13,279 nucleotides of DNA from Candidatus Thorarchaeota archaeon (GTDB lineage Archaea; Asgardarchaeota; Thorarchaeia; Thorarchaeales; Thorarchaeaceae), in NCBI GenBank assembly GCA_030642465.1, contig DAOWNS010000024.1, forward strand, positions 1 through 13,279, given 5' to 3'. A program made the translations under genes and the position numbers. A model generated the notes under the pieces. The model saw nothing but the letters and a program-made list of their open reading frames with translations, was not told the DNA's origin and made no database searches. Below are positions 6,546-13,279 of the stretch, one piece after another (position 1 is the stretch's first letter; each line of letters starts with the position of its first letter).

Positions 6546-7604
6546 TTAGGCTTTTACCTCCTTCTCATATGGAACCGCGATGGCTTTCGGAGGTACTGAC
6601 TTGCGGATTCCAGCAAGAGCGAGCACCACTAGAACGAATGGGAGCATTTGAATGAACTGACTATAGCCCTGAACCCATGCCCACGCAGGTACGAAGCCCA
6701 CGAAGAATTGCAGTGTATCCAGGAATCCAAAGAATAGGCCGGCTCCAAGTACGCCGAAGGGAGACCAATTACCAAATATCAATGCAGCAAGAGCAATGAA
6801 CCCTCTGCCCCCTGTCATCTGCTTCCCGAAGGCGGGGAGTCCGAAGCTTATGCTTATGTATGCGCCACTTAGACCTGCGAGGAGCCCGCTGATCACAACA
6901 CCAATGAATCGATACTTCTCAACACTAATTCCTGCTGCGTCAAGTGTGCTTGGGTCCTCTCCGGCTGCTCGCAGTCTGAGACCAAATGGAGTGCGATATA
7001 ACACGTACCAGCTAACAATAACCAGCACGAATGTGAAATATACAATCGGTGATAGATTGTCAAAAGCAACCCCGATAATCGGAATATCTCGCAGAAACGG
7101 GATATTCACATTTGGAAGTGCAGTGACCTGTTCTGACATCCCCTTTCGATTCCAAATGACCTCCAGCATCAAGGTCGTAAATCCCCCTGCAAAAAGAATA
7201 ATCCCGGTTCCGCTCACGATATGATTCCCTTTCATCTTTACAGTGATAATCGCATGGACAATACCGAGCAATCCACCTGCTAAGACCGCCGCAAGAACTC
7301 CAATCCAAGGGTCGTAAAAGAAGTAAGTGGCAGCAACAGCAGTAAACGCCCCCATAAGCATCATTCCTTCTAGGCCTATGTTGACGATACCGGATTTTTC
7401 AGAATACATCCCTCCTAGTGCAGCCAGGATGAGTGGGGTTGCGGACTGCAAAGTAGCCTGTAAAAGCCAACCTGTGAGGTCGTAGAATCTTTCAGCATCA
7501 TTAACTGCATCATAGGTCACTTTCATGAGTATTGTGATAACCACTAGAAGGACCACAGGCATTATCACGTTTTTTCGGAGGAACCGTTTCAGGTTTGATT
7601 TCAT
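6546..7604 (-). CDS. BMP/nucleoside-type ABC transporter permease (YufQ/NupQ-like)
   Basis: A 352-residue inner permease of the branched-chain amino acid/ribose/nucleoside permease family. It shows the family hallmarks MYSEKSGIVNIGLEGMML (about 66-83), which is the conserved NIGxEG loop, and RAAGEDPSTLDAAGI (about 212-226), which resembles the coupling-helix region, followed by FGKQMTGGRGFIALAALIFG (259-278). About eight to ten hydrophobic helices are seen. Length is only slightly above the usual 300-330. It pairs with the larger permease just upstream to form the heterodimeric channel. The ATG shares its A with the preceding TGA stop, and GGAGG at 7614-7618 is nine bases before it, so translation is coupled. 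Relatives in bacteria import purine nucleosides; the substrate here is inferred. Confidence 0.88.
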   Translation of the reverse strand: MKSNLKRFLRKNVIMPVVLLVVITILMKVTYDAVNDAERFYDLTGWLLQATLQSATPLILAALGGMYSEKSGIVNIGLEGMMLMGAFTAVAATYFFYDPWIGVLAAVLAGGLLGIVHAIITVKMKGNHIVSGTGIILFAGGFTTLMLEVIWNRKGMSEQVTALPNVNIPFLRDIPIIGVAFDNLSPIVYFTFVLVIVSWYVLYRTPFGLRLRAAGEDPSTLDAAGISVEKYRFIGVVISGLLAGLSGAYISISFGLPAFGKQMTGGRGFIALAALIFGNWSPFGVLGAGLFFGFLDTLQFFVGFVPAWAWVQGYSQFIQMLPFVLVVLALAGIRKSVPPKAIAVPYEKEVKA

Positions 7605-9175
7605 CAGGCATCACCTCCCTTGGATTTGCCAACGCCTTTCACCAGAAGCAGTGAGAATACTGCCAAGACAGATTGAATTAAGCCAACCAGAATCATGAAA
7701 CCAATATCAACGCCAGCTCCCATTCCAATCACAGCTAATGCGAACCAACATATTGACATAATGAGAGATATGATGATGCCTCGCGAGTTTCTGGCGAAGA
7801 GGAGGAAGAAAGCAACAATGCCCAAAACGCTCGTCACAGCAGAGATGCCAATGAACATCAGCCCAAGTTGAGCTTCACCCAACAAGCTGAAACTGAAATA
7901 GGCTCCATAAAGAGCAATAACCATACTAAGTGCGAATGCAATTGGTTGGATTGGTCGAGCTTTTTCGACGCTAAACCATTTCCCGTAGTCCAATGATTGA
8001 TCAGCCATCCACTGTATGACGCGCGGGGCTGCAACAAAGAGTACGACAAGGCCTTGCATTACGCCCACCATCTCGATTGGCACGTGAGCCTGCTGATGCA
8101 TAGCATTTCCTCCAGCCCTCAGGAATCCAAAGAAAATCGCTGCCAATAAACAACCAAACGGGTTGTTGTTGCCTAATACAGCGACTGTGATCCCATCGAA
8201 TCCCAGACCTGGGGACCACTGGTTGTAGAAACGGTGAAGAGTGCCCTGAACCTCGGATGCACCTGCAAGCCCAGCAAGGCCGCCGCCGATAGCCAGCGAC
8301 ATGGCCATGTTCTTTTTTGGATTGATTCCAGCGGTTTCAGCTGCCGCTTCATTTAGTCCGACGGCCCTCATTTCGTATCCCATAACAGTGCGGTCCAATA
8401 TGAAAGCCACAACGAAGACACAAACGATTGCTATGAGGAAGCCTGCGTGAAGGTAGTTTCCCCAAATGGTTGGCAGTTCAGCAGTTTCCAGAATTCTTGT
8501 TGTTTGGGCATTCCACTGAAACTCTCCCAGTTCCTTTAGCGGTCCGGCGGCTAACCACTGTGTGAATAAAATCGCAGTGTAGCTCAACATCATTGTAGTG
8601 ACCACTTCATGCGCACCTCTGTAAGCCCTGAGCAGACCTGGAAGCCACCCCCATAACGCTCCTGCAATAGCTCCTGTTGCGAGACACACTAGAGGGTGAA
8701 TCCCATACGGAAGTGGGATTAGGTAACCCAATATCGCAGCGGCCATTGAGCCCATGTAGAGCTGGCCTTCGGCGCCAATATTGAACAAGCCACTCTTGAA
8801 AACGAACGCCACAGATAATCCTGTGAATATCAGTGGCGTTGCAAAGAAAAGAACTCTATCGAATTGCCTTAACGCTCCAATGATGAGTGCACTGAAAGCA
8901 ACGTACGAATTGTAGCCGGCGAGCTCCATGATGACAGCACTTGTAATGACCGCTAGAAGAACCGAGAAGAGCGCCCAGATTACTGGCTTCCAGAAAATCC
9001 ACGTTAGCAGATTCGAAATCGCCAACACGATCGACTTGATTGGGCCTGGCGCATCTTCAACGCTATCAACCATTTTGATACGTATCTTTTCGACATCGGC
9101 TCTTAACTTCGATATTAGACCTTTTTGAGGCTCATCAGACTGGTTTCCAATGTCCTGTAAACTGTCTTCGTTCAA
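7604..9175 (-). CDS. BMP/nucleoside-type ABC transporter permease (YufP/NupP-like) with C-terminal extension
   Basis: A 523-residue permease. The family core runs from about 60 to 390 and includes FKSGLFNIGAEGQLYMGSM (127-145), RGAHEVVTTMMLSY (186-199), MRAVGLNEAAAETAGI (269-284) and GFDGITVAVLGNNNPFG (325-341). Typical family members have about 350-370 residues. This one has a hydrophilic N-terminal stretch of about 45 residues (LRADVEKIRIKMVDSVEDAPG) and a C-terminal addition of about 130 residues with four predicted helices (about 409-430, 437-460, 466-488, 490-512). It starts at TTG 9175, which overlaps the ATPase stop by four bases, with GGAGG at 9183-9187 seven bases upstream. Its stop overlaps the next permease start. 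It should form the membrane channel with that second permease. Core function is sure; the role of the extension is unknown. Confidence 0.88.
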   Translation of the reverse strand: MNEDSLQDIGNQSDEPQKGLISKLRADVEKIRIKMVDSVEDAPGPIKSIVLAISNLLTWIFWKPVIWALFSVLLAVITSAVIMELAGYNSYVAFSALIIGALRQFDRVLFFATPLIFTGLSVAFVFKSGLFNIGAEGQLYMGSMAAAILGYLIPLPYGIHPLVCLATGAIAGALWGWLPGLLRAYRGAHEVVTTMMLSYTAILFTQWLAAGPLKELGEFQWNAQTTRILETAELPTIWGNYLHAGFLIAIVCVFVVAFILDRTVMGYEMRAVGLNEAAAETAGINPKKNMAMSLAIGGGLAGLAGASEVQGTLHRFYNQWSPGLGFDGITVAVLGNNNPFGCLLAAIFFGFLRAGGNAMHQQAHVPIEMVGVMQGLVVLFVAAPRVIQWMADQSLDYGKWFSVEKARPIQPIAFALSMVIALYGAYFSFSLLGEAQLGLMFIGISAVTSVLGIVAFFLLFARNSRGIIISLIMSICWFALAVIGMGAGVDIGFMILVGLIQSVLAVFSLLLVKGVGKSKGGDA

Positions 9176-11265
9176 TTGACTACCTCCAAGTGCCCTTCTC
9201 CTTCCAGATGTCCGGCCATAAGCAATCCCAGCTCCTGAGCATCTGTTTCTTCAGGTTTCTTCTCTCCCACAATTCGACCGTCAAACATGACCAGGATGCG
9301 GTCGGCAACAGATCTTATCTCGTCTAGTTCGGCAGAAACAAGTAAAATGGCAACTCCCTTATCCCGCATGGCGATCACTGTCTTATGGATAAACTCGGTG
9401 GCACCAACATCCAACCCTCTTGTGGGTTGAGCAGCAATCAGTAGTTTTGGACTTGATTCCATTTCCCTAGCTACGACAAGCTTCTGCTGATTGCCGCCAG
9501 AAAGGGTGCTAGCAAGACTAAAGACTCCTGTCGTCTTTATGGAGTAATCCTCCACAAGTTTACTGGAAACACGTCCGAACGAATCCAATGCAAGAATACC
9601 TGACCTAGAAATAAATGGCTGTCTGTAATGCCGTCCCAGTACGAGATTCTCTTCCACGGTAAAGGGTAGAATCAGACCTCTAAGCTGGCGATCCTCCGGG
9701 ATATGACTGACTCCAGCTTCTCGCACAAACCGAGGAACATTAGCGTATCGTAGAGACTCGTACCAAAGAACCGCCGCCAATCCACATGTTGTAGCAAGCA
9801 GACCAAGGATGCGAGATACTAGGTCAGTCGCCACGAAACTTGGGTCGATGATGACATTGAACCCAATACCAAGAGCGAAGATTAGAAGGCTTGTGAAGTA
9901 GTCGACAATCTTGGAATCTTCCTTAGGATTTCTTTCCATAGGATTGATATCATCTACGAATATCGTGCCTCCCACGGGTTTCCGAAGGCCAGCTAACGCC
10001 TCAACAAGCTCAGTCTGGCCATTACCCTCCACGCCAGCTATGCCAAGTATTTCACCAGCACGGACTTGGAATGAAACACCTTTGACGTTCAGTAATCCTC
10101 GATGGTCTTCAACTTTCAGGTTATCTACATTAAGCACAATCTCTCCAAGAGTTGCAGGAGGTTTCTCAACAGTGAAGACAACTGGGCGGCCCACCATCAT
10201 TTGTGCAAGCTCTTCGACTGAGGTTTCATCTTTGTTGACGGTTCCCACGAGGGCTCCATCTCGAAGAACGCTGATCCTATCGCATAATATCATGGGTTCG
10301 CGGAGCTTGTGAGTAATTAGTATGATAGTTTTGCCGCTTTTTCTAAAGGCCTCCAAAGTCACAAACAACTCGTCAACCTCTTGCGGTGTGAGTACGCTCG
10401 TTGGTTCATCAAGAATCAAGATGTCCGCTTCACGATAAAGCGTCTTGATCACCTCAACACGTTGCTGAAGCCCAACTGACAGGTCCTGAATCTTGGCGTA
10501 GGGGTCGACAGCAAGTCCATTTTCATCTGCAATTCGCTGAATCTTCTTGGCTGCTTCATTGAAACCAATAGGAAAACCGTCACCACCAATTTCTCTAAGT
10601 ATGCGTCCCAGTCTTGTTAGGATGATAGAATCTCCGAATCGCTTGTTTAGGAAAAAGAGACTGATTAGCACAAGTTCAAAGGAAACCAATGCAAGAAAGA
10701 ACTCACCAAGGGCGAACCCGGCAGAGTTCATAACCAACACAAAAAGCCAAGCGTCACCGATAGCTACCAAGTTTGCTGGTCGAGGTTTAAGTATCAGCGC
10801 CAGTAAAAGCAAGTAGATTGCAGCAAGAATCAGAAAGTCTAACGGTGATAGAAAGAAGTAGAAGAGAAAAAGGAGTATCAATGAAGAACTGACTAGTGCA
10901 ATCGAATTTCCTTTGTCTGACTTTTTCGAAGAAGGCTCAAGACCTAGTATCACATTCTCCGTTACCGTTAATGGAGGAATAAGCTTGAAGTGCTGGTGAA
11001 CCATACCCACGCCACGGTCGATTGCGTCCTGCGGGGACTTTGGCTCGATTTCTTCGCCTCTAACAACTATACGTCCGGAATCCTTTGAAAGGAACCCGTA
11101 AAGAATATTCATGATTGTGCTTTTGCCTGCACCGTTTTCCCCTAACAGACCATGAACCTCGCCCTCGCGGATTCTGAGTGTGATATCCTTGTTTGCCTGG
11201 ATTCCCCCGGGAAATGTCTTGTTTATCCCGATAAGCTCAACAGCATACCTGCCTTCTTGTTCCAT
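9172..11265 (-). CDS. BMP/nucleoside-type ABC transporter ATPase with membrane-helix insertions in both nucleotide-binding domains
   Basis: A tandem ATPase of the YufO/NupO/RbsA type (usual length about 500-510; here 697). Domain 1 has Walker A GENGAGKST (42-50), Q-loop VHQHF (89-93), signature LSVGLQQ (262-268; Q to L change at 266), Walker B ILILDEPTS (282-290) and H-loop His319. Domain 2 has the degenerate P-loop usual for the family, GVEGNGQTE (411-419), then HIPEDRQLRG (521-530), signature LSGGNQQ (588-594) and AAQPTRGLDVGA (611-622). Domain 1 should be the main hydrolysing site. Unusually, about 110 very hydrophobic residues (about 116-225) split domain 1 between Q-loop and signature, and about 65 (about 446-510) split domain 2 before HIPEDR. 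Six membrane helices are predicted in total. ATG 11265 has GAGG at 11274-11277, eight bases upstream. The binding protein is upstream and both permeases are downstream. Confidence 0.92.
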   Translation of the reverse strand: MEQEGRYAVELIGINKTFPGGIQANKDITLRIREGEVHGLLGENGAGKSTIMNILYGFLSKDSGRIVVRGEEIEPKSPQDAIDRGVGMVHQHFKLIPPLTVTENVILGLEPSSKKSDKGNSIALVSSSLILLFLFYFFLSPLDFLILAAIYLLLLALILKPRPANLVAIGDAWLFVLVMNSAGFALGEFFLALVSFELVLISLFFLNKRFGDSIILTRLGRILREIGGDGFPIGFNEAAKKIQRIADENGLAVDPYAKIQDLSVGLQQRVEVIKTLYREADILILDEPTSVLTPQEVDELFVTLEAFRKSGKTIILITHKLREPMILCDRISVLRDGALVGTVNKDETSVEELAQMMVGRPVVFTVEKPPATLGEIVLNVDNLKVEDHRGLLNVKGVSFQVRAGEILGIAGVEGNGQTELVEALAGLRKPVGGTIFVDDINPMERNPKEDSKIVDYFTSLLIFALGIGFNVIIDPSFVATDLVSRILGLLATTCGLAAVLWYESLRYANVPRFVREAGVSHIPEDRQLRGLILPFTVEENLVLGRHYRQPFISRSGILALDSFGRVSSKLVEDYSIKTTGVFSLASTLSGGNQQKLVVAREMESSPKLLIAAQPTRGLDVGATEFIHKTVIAMRDKGVAILLVSAELDEIRSVADRILVMFDGRIVGEKKPEETDAQELGLLMAGHLEGEGHLEVVN
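9736..9930 (-). other. Two-helix insertion within nucleotide-binding domain 2
   Basis: Codons about 446-510 of the ATPase. Hydrophobic segments at about 455-473 (TSLLIFALGIGFNVII) and 482-503 (SRILGLLATTCGLAAVL) are joined by DPSFVATD. Charged residues flank both ends (RNPKEDSK before, YESLRY after). Relatives go almost directly from the beta strand ending IFVDD to the helix before HIPEDR. Boundaries are estimates. Confidence 0.75.
10591..10920 (-). other. Four-helix insertion within nucleotide-binding domain 1
   Basis: Codons about 116-225 of the ATPase. Four hydrophobic segments are seen at about 121-139, 142-159, 165-184 and 187-206. Basic residues sit before helix 1 (SSKKSDKG), between helices 2 and 3 (KPRP) and after helix 4 (NKR), while the loops 1-2 and 3-4 are short and uncharged or acidic. 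By the positive-inside rule both ends face the cytoplasm. Relatives have only about 10-20 hydrophilic residues here. Boundaries are estimates. Confidence 0.8.
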
Positions 11266-11325
11266 TCAATTGACCTCTGCCATCTTCACATGAAACACAG
11301 TTGCGTTAAGGCTGAAACGTCGCGG

Positions 11326-11333
11326 TATTTAAC
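11326..11333 (-). promoter_or_regulatory. TATA-like element ahead of the ATPase gene
   Basis: Minus-strand GTTAAATA, next to a second AT-rich run, CTATATG (11333-11339). It is centred about 65 bases before the ATPase ATG and lies after the hairpin at 11387-11405. A start about 25 bases downstream would leave a leader of about 40 bases. It could give the ATPase and permease genes their own promoter, independent of the binding-protein gene. Confidence 0.45.
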
Positions 11334-11370
11334 ATATAGGGATAGAGCTGGCGACATCAAACGGCAGTGC

Positions 11371-11405
11371 AATAAAAAAAGGAAAGGAGAGGCGTTATGC
11401 CTCTC
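11371..11405 (-). terminator. Intercistronic hairpin and T-tract terminator after the binding-protein gene
   Basis: On the minus strand GAGAGGC and GCCTCTC form a perfect 7-bp stem with a 5-base ATAAC loop (11387-11405), followed by TTTCCTTTTTTTTATT. It sits 14 bases after the binding-protein stop and before the ATPase gene on the same strand. Such a site can end most transcripts after the binding protein and protect its mRNA end. Confidence 0.75.
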
Positions 11406-11419
11406 TAGATATTAGTAGA

Positions 11420-12517
11420 TTATGTCCAGTAGATGTCATCTGGGACAACAACAGTGCCAGCTATGATGGCAGCCTTGAGATCATTTACTTCAGATATGAT
11501 GGCGGGGGCAATTACTAGGAGATCTTCATTGATCTCGTAGTCAATACCACCGTTGGACAGACTGAAGAACATTAGACCTCCAGTGTAGGTGCCTTCATGG
11601 ACCTGTTCAATTACACTGTAGACGGCAACATCAACTCTCTTCAGCATCGATGTCATGACAAGAGTTGGGGCTACAGGATTCTCTGGGTCCGCACAGCCAA
11701 GATACATCTGTGGACTGTCGACACCAATCGCCCAAGTATGGTAGGCGTGAGAATCATTGTTTGCCTTCGCACTGTCAATGACTCCGAGACCAGATCGTCC
11801 TGCAGCTGCGAATATCACATCAGTTCCTGCAGCGTACATTCCGTCCGCCAGAGTTTGACCCACGTTTGTATCAACCCAATCGTTCGTGTAAGCGATTGTG
11901 TAGTTGATACCTTCATTCGTGTAGTTTGCACCGAATACATATCCAGCCGCGAACTTGTTGATCAATGGTATGTCCATTCCACCAACGAAGCCGACCTTGT
12001 CTGTTTGGGTCATCAATCCGGACATTGCTCCGACCAAGGCTGAGCCCTCATGCTCATTGAAGAGCAAGGACGTAACATTTGGATAAGTCCCTGGGTCAAT
12101 GAACATGTCGACAATAGCCATGTATTGGTTTGGATAGTCTTCAGCAACTGCCATCACCGCATCTGCTTGATCGAAGCCAATGCTAATGATGAGGTCATAG
12201 GGTTCGTCATAATCAGTATGCTCCGCATACGAACGAATGAATCCCTCATACTCTGCTATTGCTGTTGGCTCAACATATGTATAGTTGATACCAAAATCTC
12301 CTACAGCATCATCCGCTCCTTGCTTACAGCCGTCATTAAACGACTTGTCGCCGAGCCCACCCGTGGCGAATACAATGGCAACATCGTATGGATTCTCCAC
12401 GAATTCTTCCGGCGGCGGAGCGAATGGATTGTATATTACTATGTAGGCACCAACTGCACCAACTGCGATTATTACAATCAAAACAGCAGCAATCATGCCT
12501 TTATTTGAAAAGCTCAT
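11420..12517 (-). CDS. BMP/PnrA-type substrate-binding protein of the ABC transporter
   Basis: A 365-residue extracellular binding protein of the basic membrane protein (BMP, PnrA, Med) family, whose characterised members bind purine nucleosides. The family motif GGLGDKSFND is at 53-62, with later matches such as YDLIISIGFDQADAV, VGFVGGMDIPLINKF and GYVFGA and the domain pair expected of a periplasmic-binding-type fold. The N-terminus is a hydrophobic segment (about 8-29) followed by a Pro-rich linker, NPFAPPPEEF. There is no Cys lipobox, so the protein is probably held by an uncleaved membrane anchor and not as a lipoprotein. Five or so N-X-S/T sites could be glycosylated. ATG 12517 has GGAG at 12526-12529, eight bases upstream. 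It is the first gene of the transporter unit and is followed by a terminator. Specificity for nucleosides is family inference. Confidence 0.9.
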   Translation of the reverse strand: MSFSNKGMIAAVLIVIIAVGAVGAYIVIYNPFAPPPEEFVENPYDVAIVFATGGLGDKSFNDGCKQGADDAVGDFGINYTYVEPTAIAEYEGFIRSYAEHTDYDEPYDLIISIGFDQADAVMAVAEDYPNQYMAIVDMFIDPGTYPNVTSLLFNEHEGSALVGAMSGLMTQTDKVGFVGGMDIPLINKFAAGYVFGANYTNEGINYTIAYTNDWVDTNVGQTLADGMYAAGTDVIFAAAGRSGLGVIDSAKANNDSHAYHTWAIGVDSPQMYLGCADPENPVAPTLVMTSMLKRVDVAVYSVIEQVHEGTYTGGLMFFSLSNGGIDYEINEDLLVIAPAIISEVNDLKAAIIAGTVVVPDDIYWT

Positions 12518-12527
12518 TCTCTATGCT

Positions 12528-12541
12528 CCTAATGCATTAGG
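12528..12541. promoter_or_regulatory. Perfect 14-base palindrome in the binding-protein leader, possible operator
   Basis: CCTAATGCATTAGG is identical on both strands. It falls between the predicted transcription start (about 12551) and the ATG at 12517, and its last bases overlap the GGAG ribosome binding site. A dimeric repressor bound here could block transcription early, or the RNA could fold over the ribosome site. No regulator is identified. Confidence 0.5.
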
Positions 12542-12572
12542 CCGAGATACTGAAAACGCCAGTTGCACTGGG

Positions 12573-12581
12573 CATATATAG
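12573..12581 (-). promoter_or_regulatory. TATA box of the binding-protein gene
   Basis: Minus-strand CTATATATG is a strong match to an archaeal TATA box. It is centred about 60 bases before the ATG, which predicts a transcription start near 12551 and a leader of about 34 bases that contains the palindrome and the ribosome binding site. Confidence 0.65.
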
Positions 12582-12742
12582 CGTCTCGACTTACTCCTAT
12601 TCCGCGCAAGGTCCTAAAAAACTCATTGACCGCCACTAATACGTGTAAATGGGTTCGTCGATTCCCGAAGCGACATTCATCTAGACCGCCATTTGAGGGC
12701 CCGCCACAATACTCAAAGGATAAGGCAATTCCATTGCAGTTC

Positions 12743-13279
12743 ATGAGCGTGCACACCGAAGAACTAGGTGATAATACTCAAAGGACCATCATCATGATTC
12801 ACGGGGCAGGAGGCTCCACAGCAACATGGTTCATGCAACACAGAGGTCTTTCGGACAGCTTGTATGTTGTCGCGCTTGACCTCAATGGCCATGGTAGAAC
12901 TCAAGACCGGTTGGATGAGAACCTAGTGGAATCCTACCTTGAGGATATTGATTCTATCGTATCACAATACGAAAAGCCAATTCTTGCAGGTCACTCGATG
13001 GGAGGTGCTCTGGCACAGCTCTACGCTTTTCAGAATCCAGACAGATTAAGCGGCTTAGTTCTCGTAGCGACAGGAGCAAAGCTCAAAGTAGCTGACATGG
13101 TATTCGACCTTCTTGACACGGATTTCGAGGGCTATCTAGGTGCAGTTGAGAAGTTCATGTTTCACAAGAATACTTCAAAAGATCTCATAGAGGCTTCAGT
13201 TGCTGAGGTCCGAAAGTGTCCGGTGCCGGTAATCCGCAGGGATCTCGAGCTTTGCAATGCATTCAACATAATGGACCGA
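12743..13279 (+). CDS. Alpha/beta hydrolase, N-terminal part (cut by the window edge)
   Basis: 179 codons are open to the right edge. IIMIHGAGGS (16-25) is the strand and HG loop that forms the oxyanion hole, LDLNGHGRT (46-53) is the next conserved turn, and GHSMGG (83-88) is the nucleophile elbow with Ser85 as the expected catalytic Ser. LSGLVLVATGAK follows as strand six, then cap-domain-like sequence (GYLGAVEKFMF). The catalytic Asp and His lie beyond the window. The substrate cannot be told: esterases, lipases, dehalogenase-like and C-C hydrolases share this pattern. ATG 12743 is the first in-frame ATG. TTG 12734, with AAGG eight bases upstream, is an equally reasonable start, and the frame is open further upstream. 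The gene is divergent from the ABC transporter, with a 225-base shared intergenic region. No clear promoter for it was seen. Confidence 0.83.
   Translation, partial: MSVHTEELGDNTQRTIIMIHGAGGSTATWFMQHRGLSDSLYVVALDLNGHGRTQDRLDENLVESYLEDIDSIVSQYEKPILAGHSMGGALAQLYAFQNPDRLSGLVLVATGAKLKVADMVFDLLDTDFEGYLGAVEKFMFHKNTSKDLIEASVAEVRKCPVPVIRRDLELCNAFNIMDR

Noticed and set aside
9172..11265. The idea that the hydrophobic segments in the ATPase are frameshift artefacts.
   Set aside because: The frame is continuous, the flanking domain motifs are intact on both sides, the segments add length instead of replacing core sequence, and charges fit membrane topology.
11597..12508. Two long plus-strand frames antisense to the binding-protein gene.
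   Set aside because: They are antisense shadows of a gene with strong family motifs, with odd composition and no ribosome binding sites.

Overview
This window most likely comes from an archaeon, and probably an Asgard archaeon of the Thorarchaeota kind. The archaeal call rests on a TATA-binding protein gene, TATA-box promoters, a TrmB-type regulator and strong GGAGG/GGTGA ribosome binding sites. The Asgard guess is inference: it rests on a roadblock/LC7-like small protein and the overall style of the proteins, not on a marker gene.

Layout. Positions 1-1202 (minus strand) hold an agmatinase-family ureohydrolase followed 12 bases later by a TrmB-like regulator cut by the window edge. Positions 1346-3574 (minus) hold a two-gene unit: a four-helix membrane protein, then an exported, C-terminally anchored surface protein. 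It ends at a clear hairpin plus T-tract terminator. Positions 3834-5252 (plus) hold a three-gene unit: winged-helix regulator, two-helix membrane protein, roadblock/LC7-like protein. Position 5309 to about 5896 (minus) is the TATA-binding protein gene, which has no ordinary start codon at its expected N-terminus. Positions 6034-12517 (minus) hold a BMP/PnrA-type ABC uptake system, probably for nucleosides: substrate-binding protein, ATPase, two permeases, then a small four-helix membrane protein. Divergent from it, an alpha/beta hydrolase begins at about 12743 and runs off the right edge. No stretch over 300 bases lacks a gene. I saw no tRNA, rRNA, CRISPR array or mobile element.

The most unusual object is the ABC transporter ATPase (9172-11265). 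It has the two nucleotide-binding domains of the YufO/NupO family but is about 190 residues longer than usual, because a very hydrophobic segment interrupts each domain: about 110 residues with four predicted helices in the first and about 65 residues with two in the second. Even helix numbers and charged flanks fit an arrangement that keeps both ATPase domains in the cytoplasm. The partner permease also carries about 130 extra C-terminal residues with four predicted helices. Together they look like a remodelled BMP-type importer whose ATPase is itself an integral membrane protein.

Regulation visible in the DNA: the binding-protein gene has a strong TATA box and a perfect 14-base palindrome in its leader. 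A terminator hairpin separates it from the ATPase gene, which has its own TATA-like element, an arrangement that should give more binding protein than transporter. Most starts here have a GGAGG-type site 7-9 bases upstream. By that rule two genes (the TATA-binding protein and the four-helix membrane protein) appear to start at ACG and ATT.
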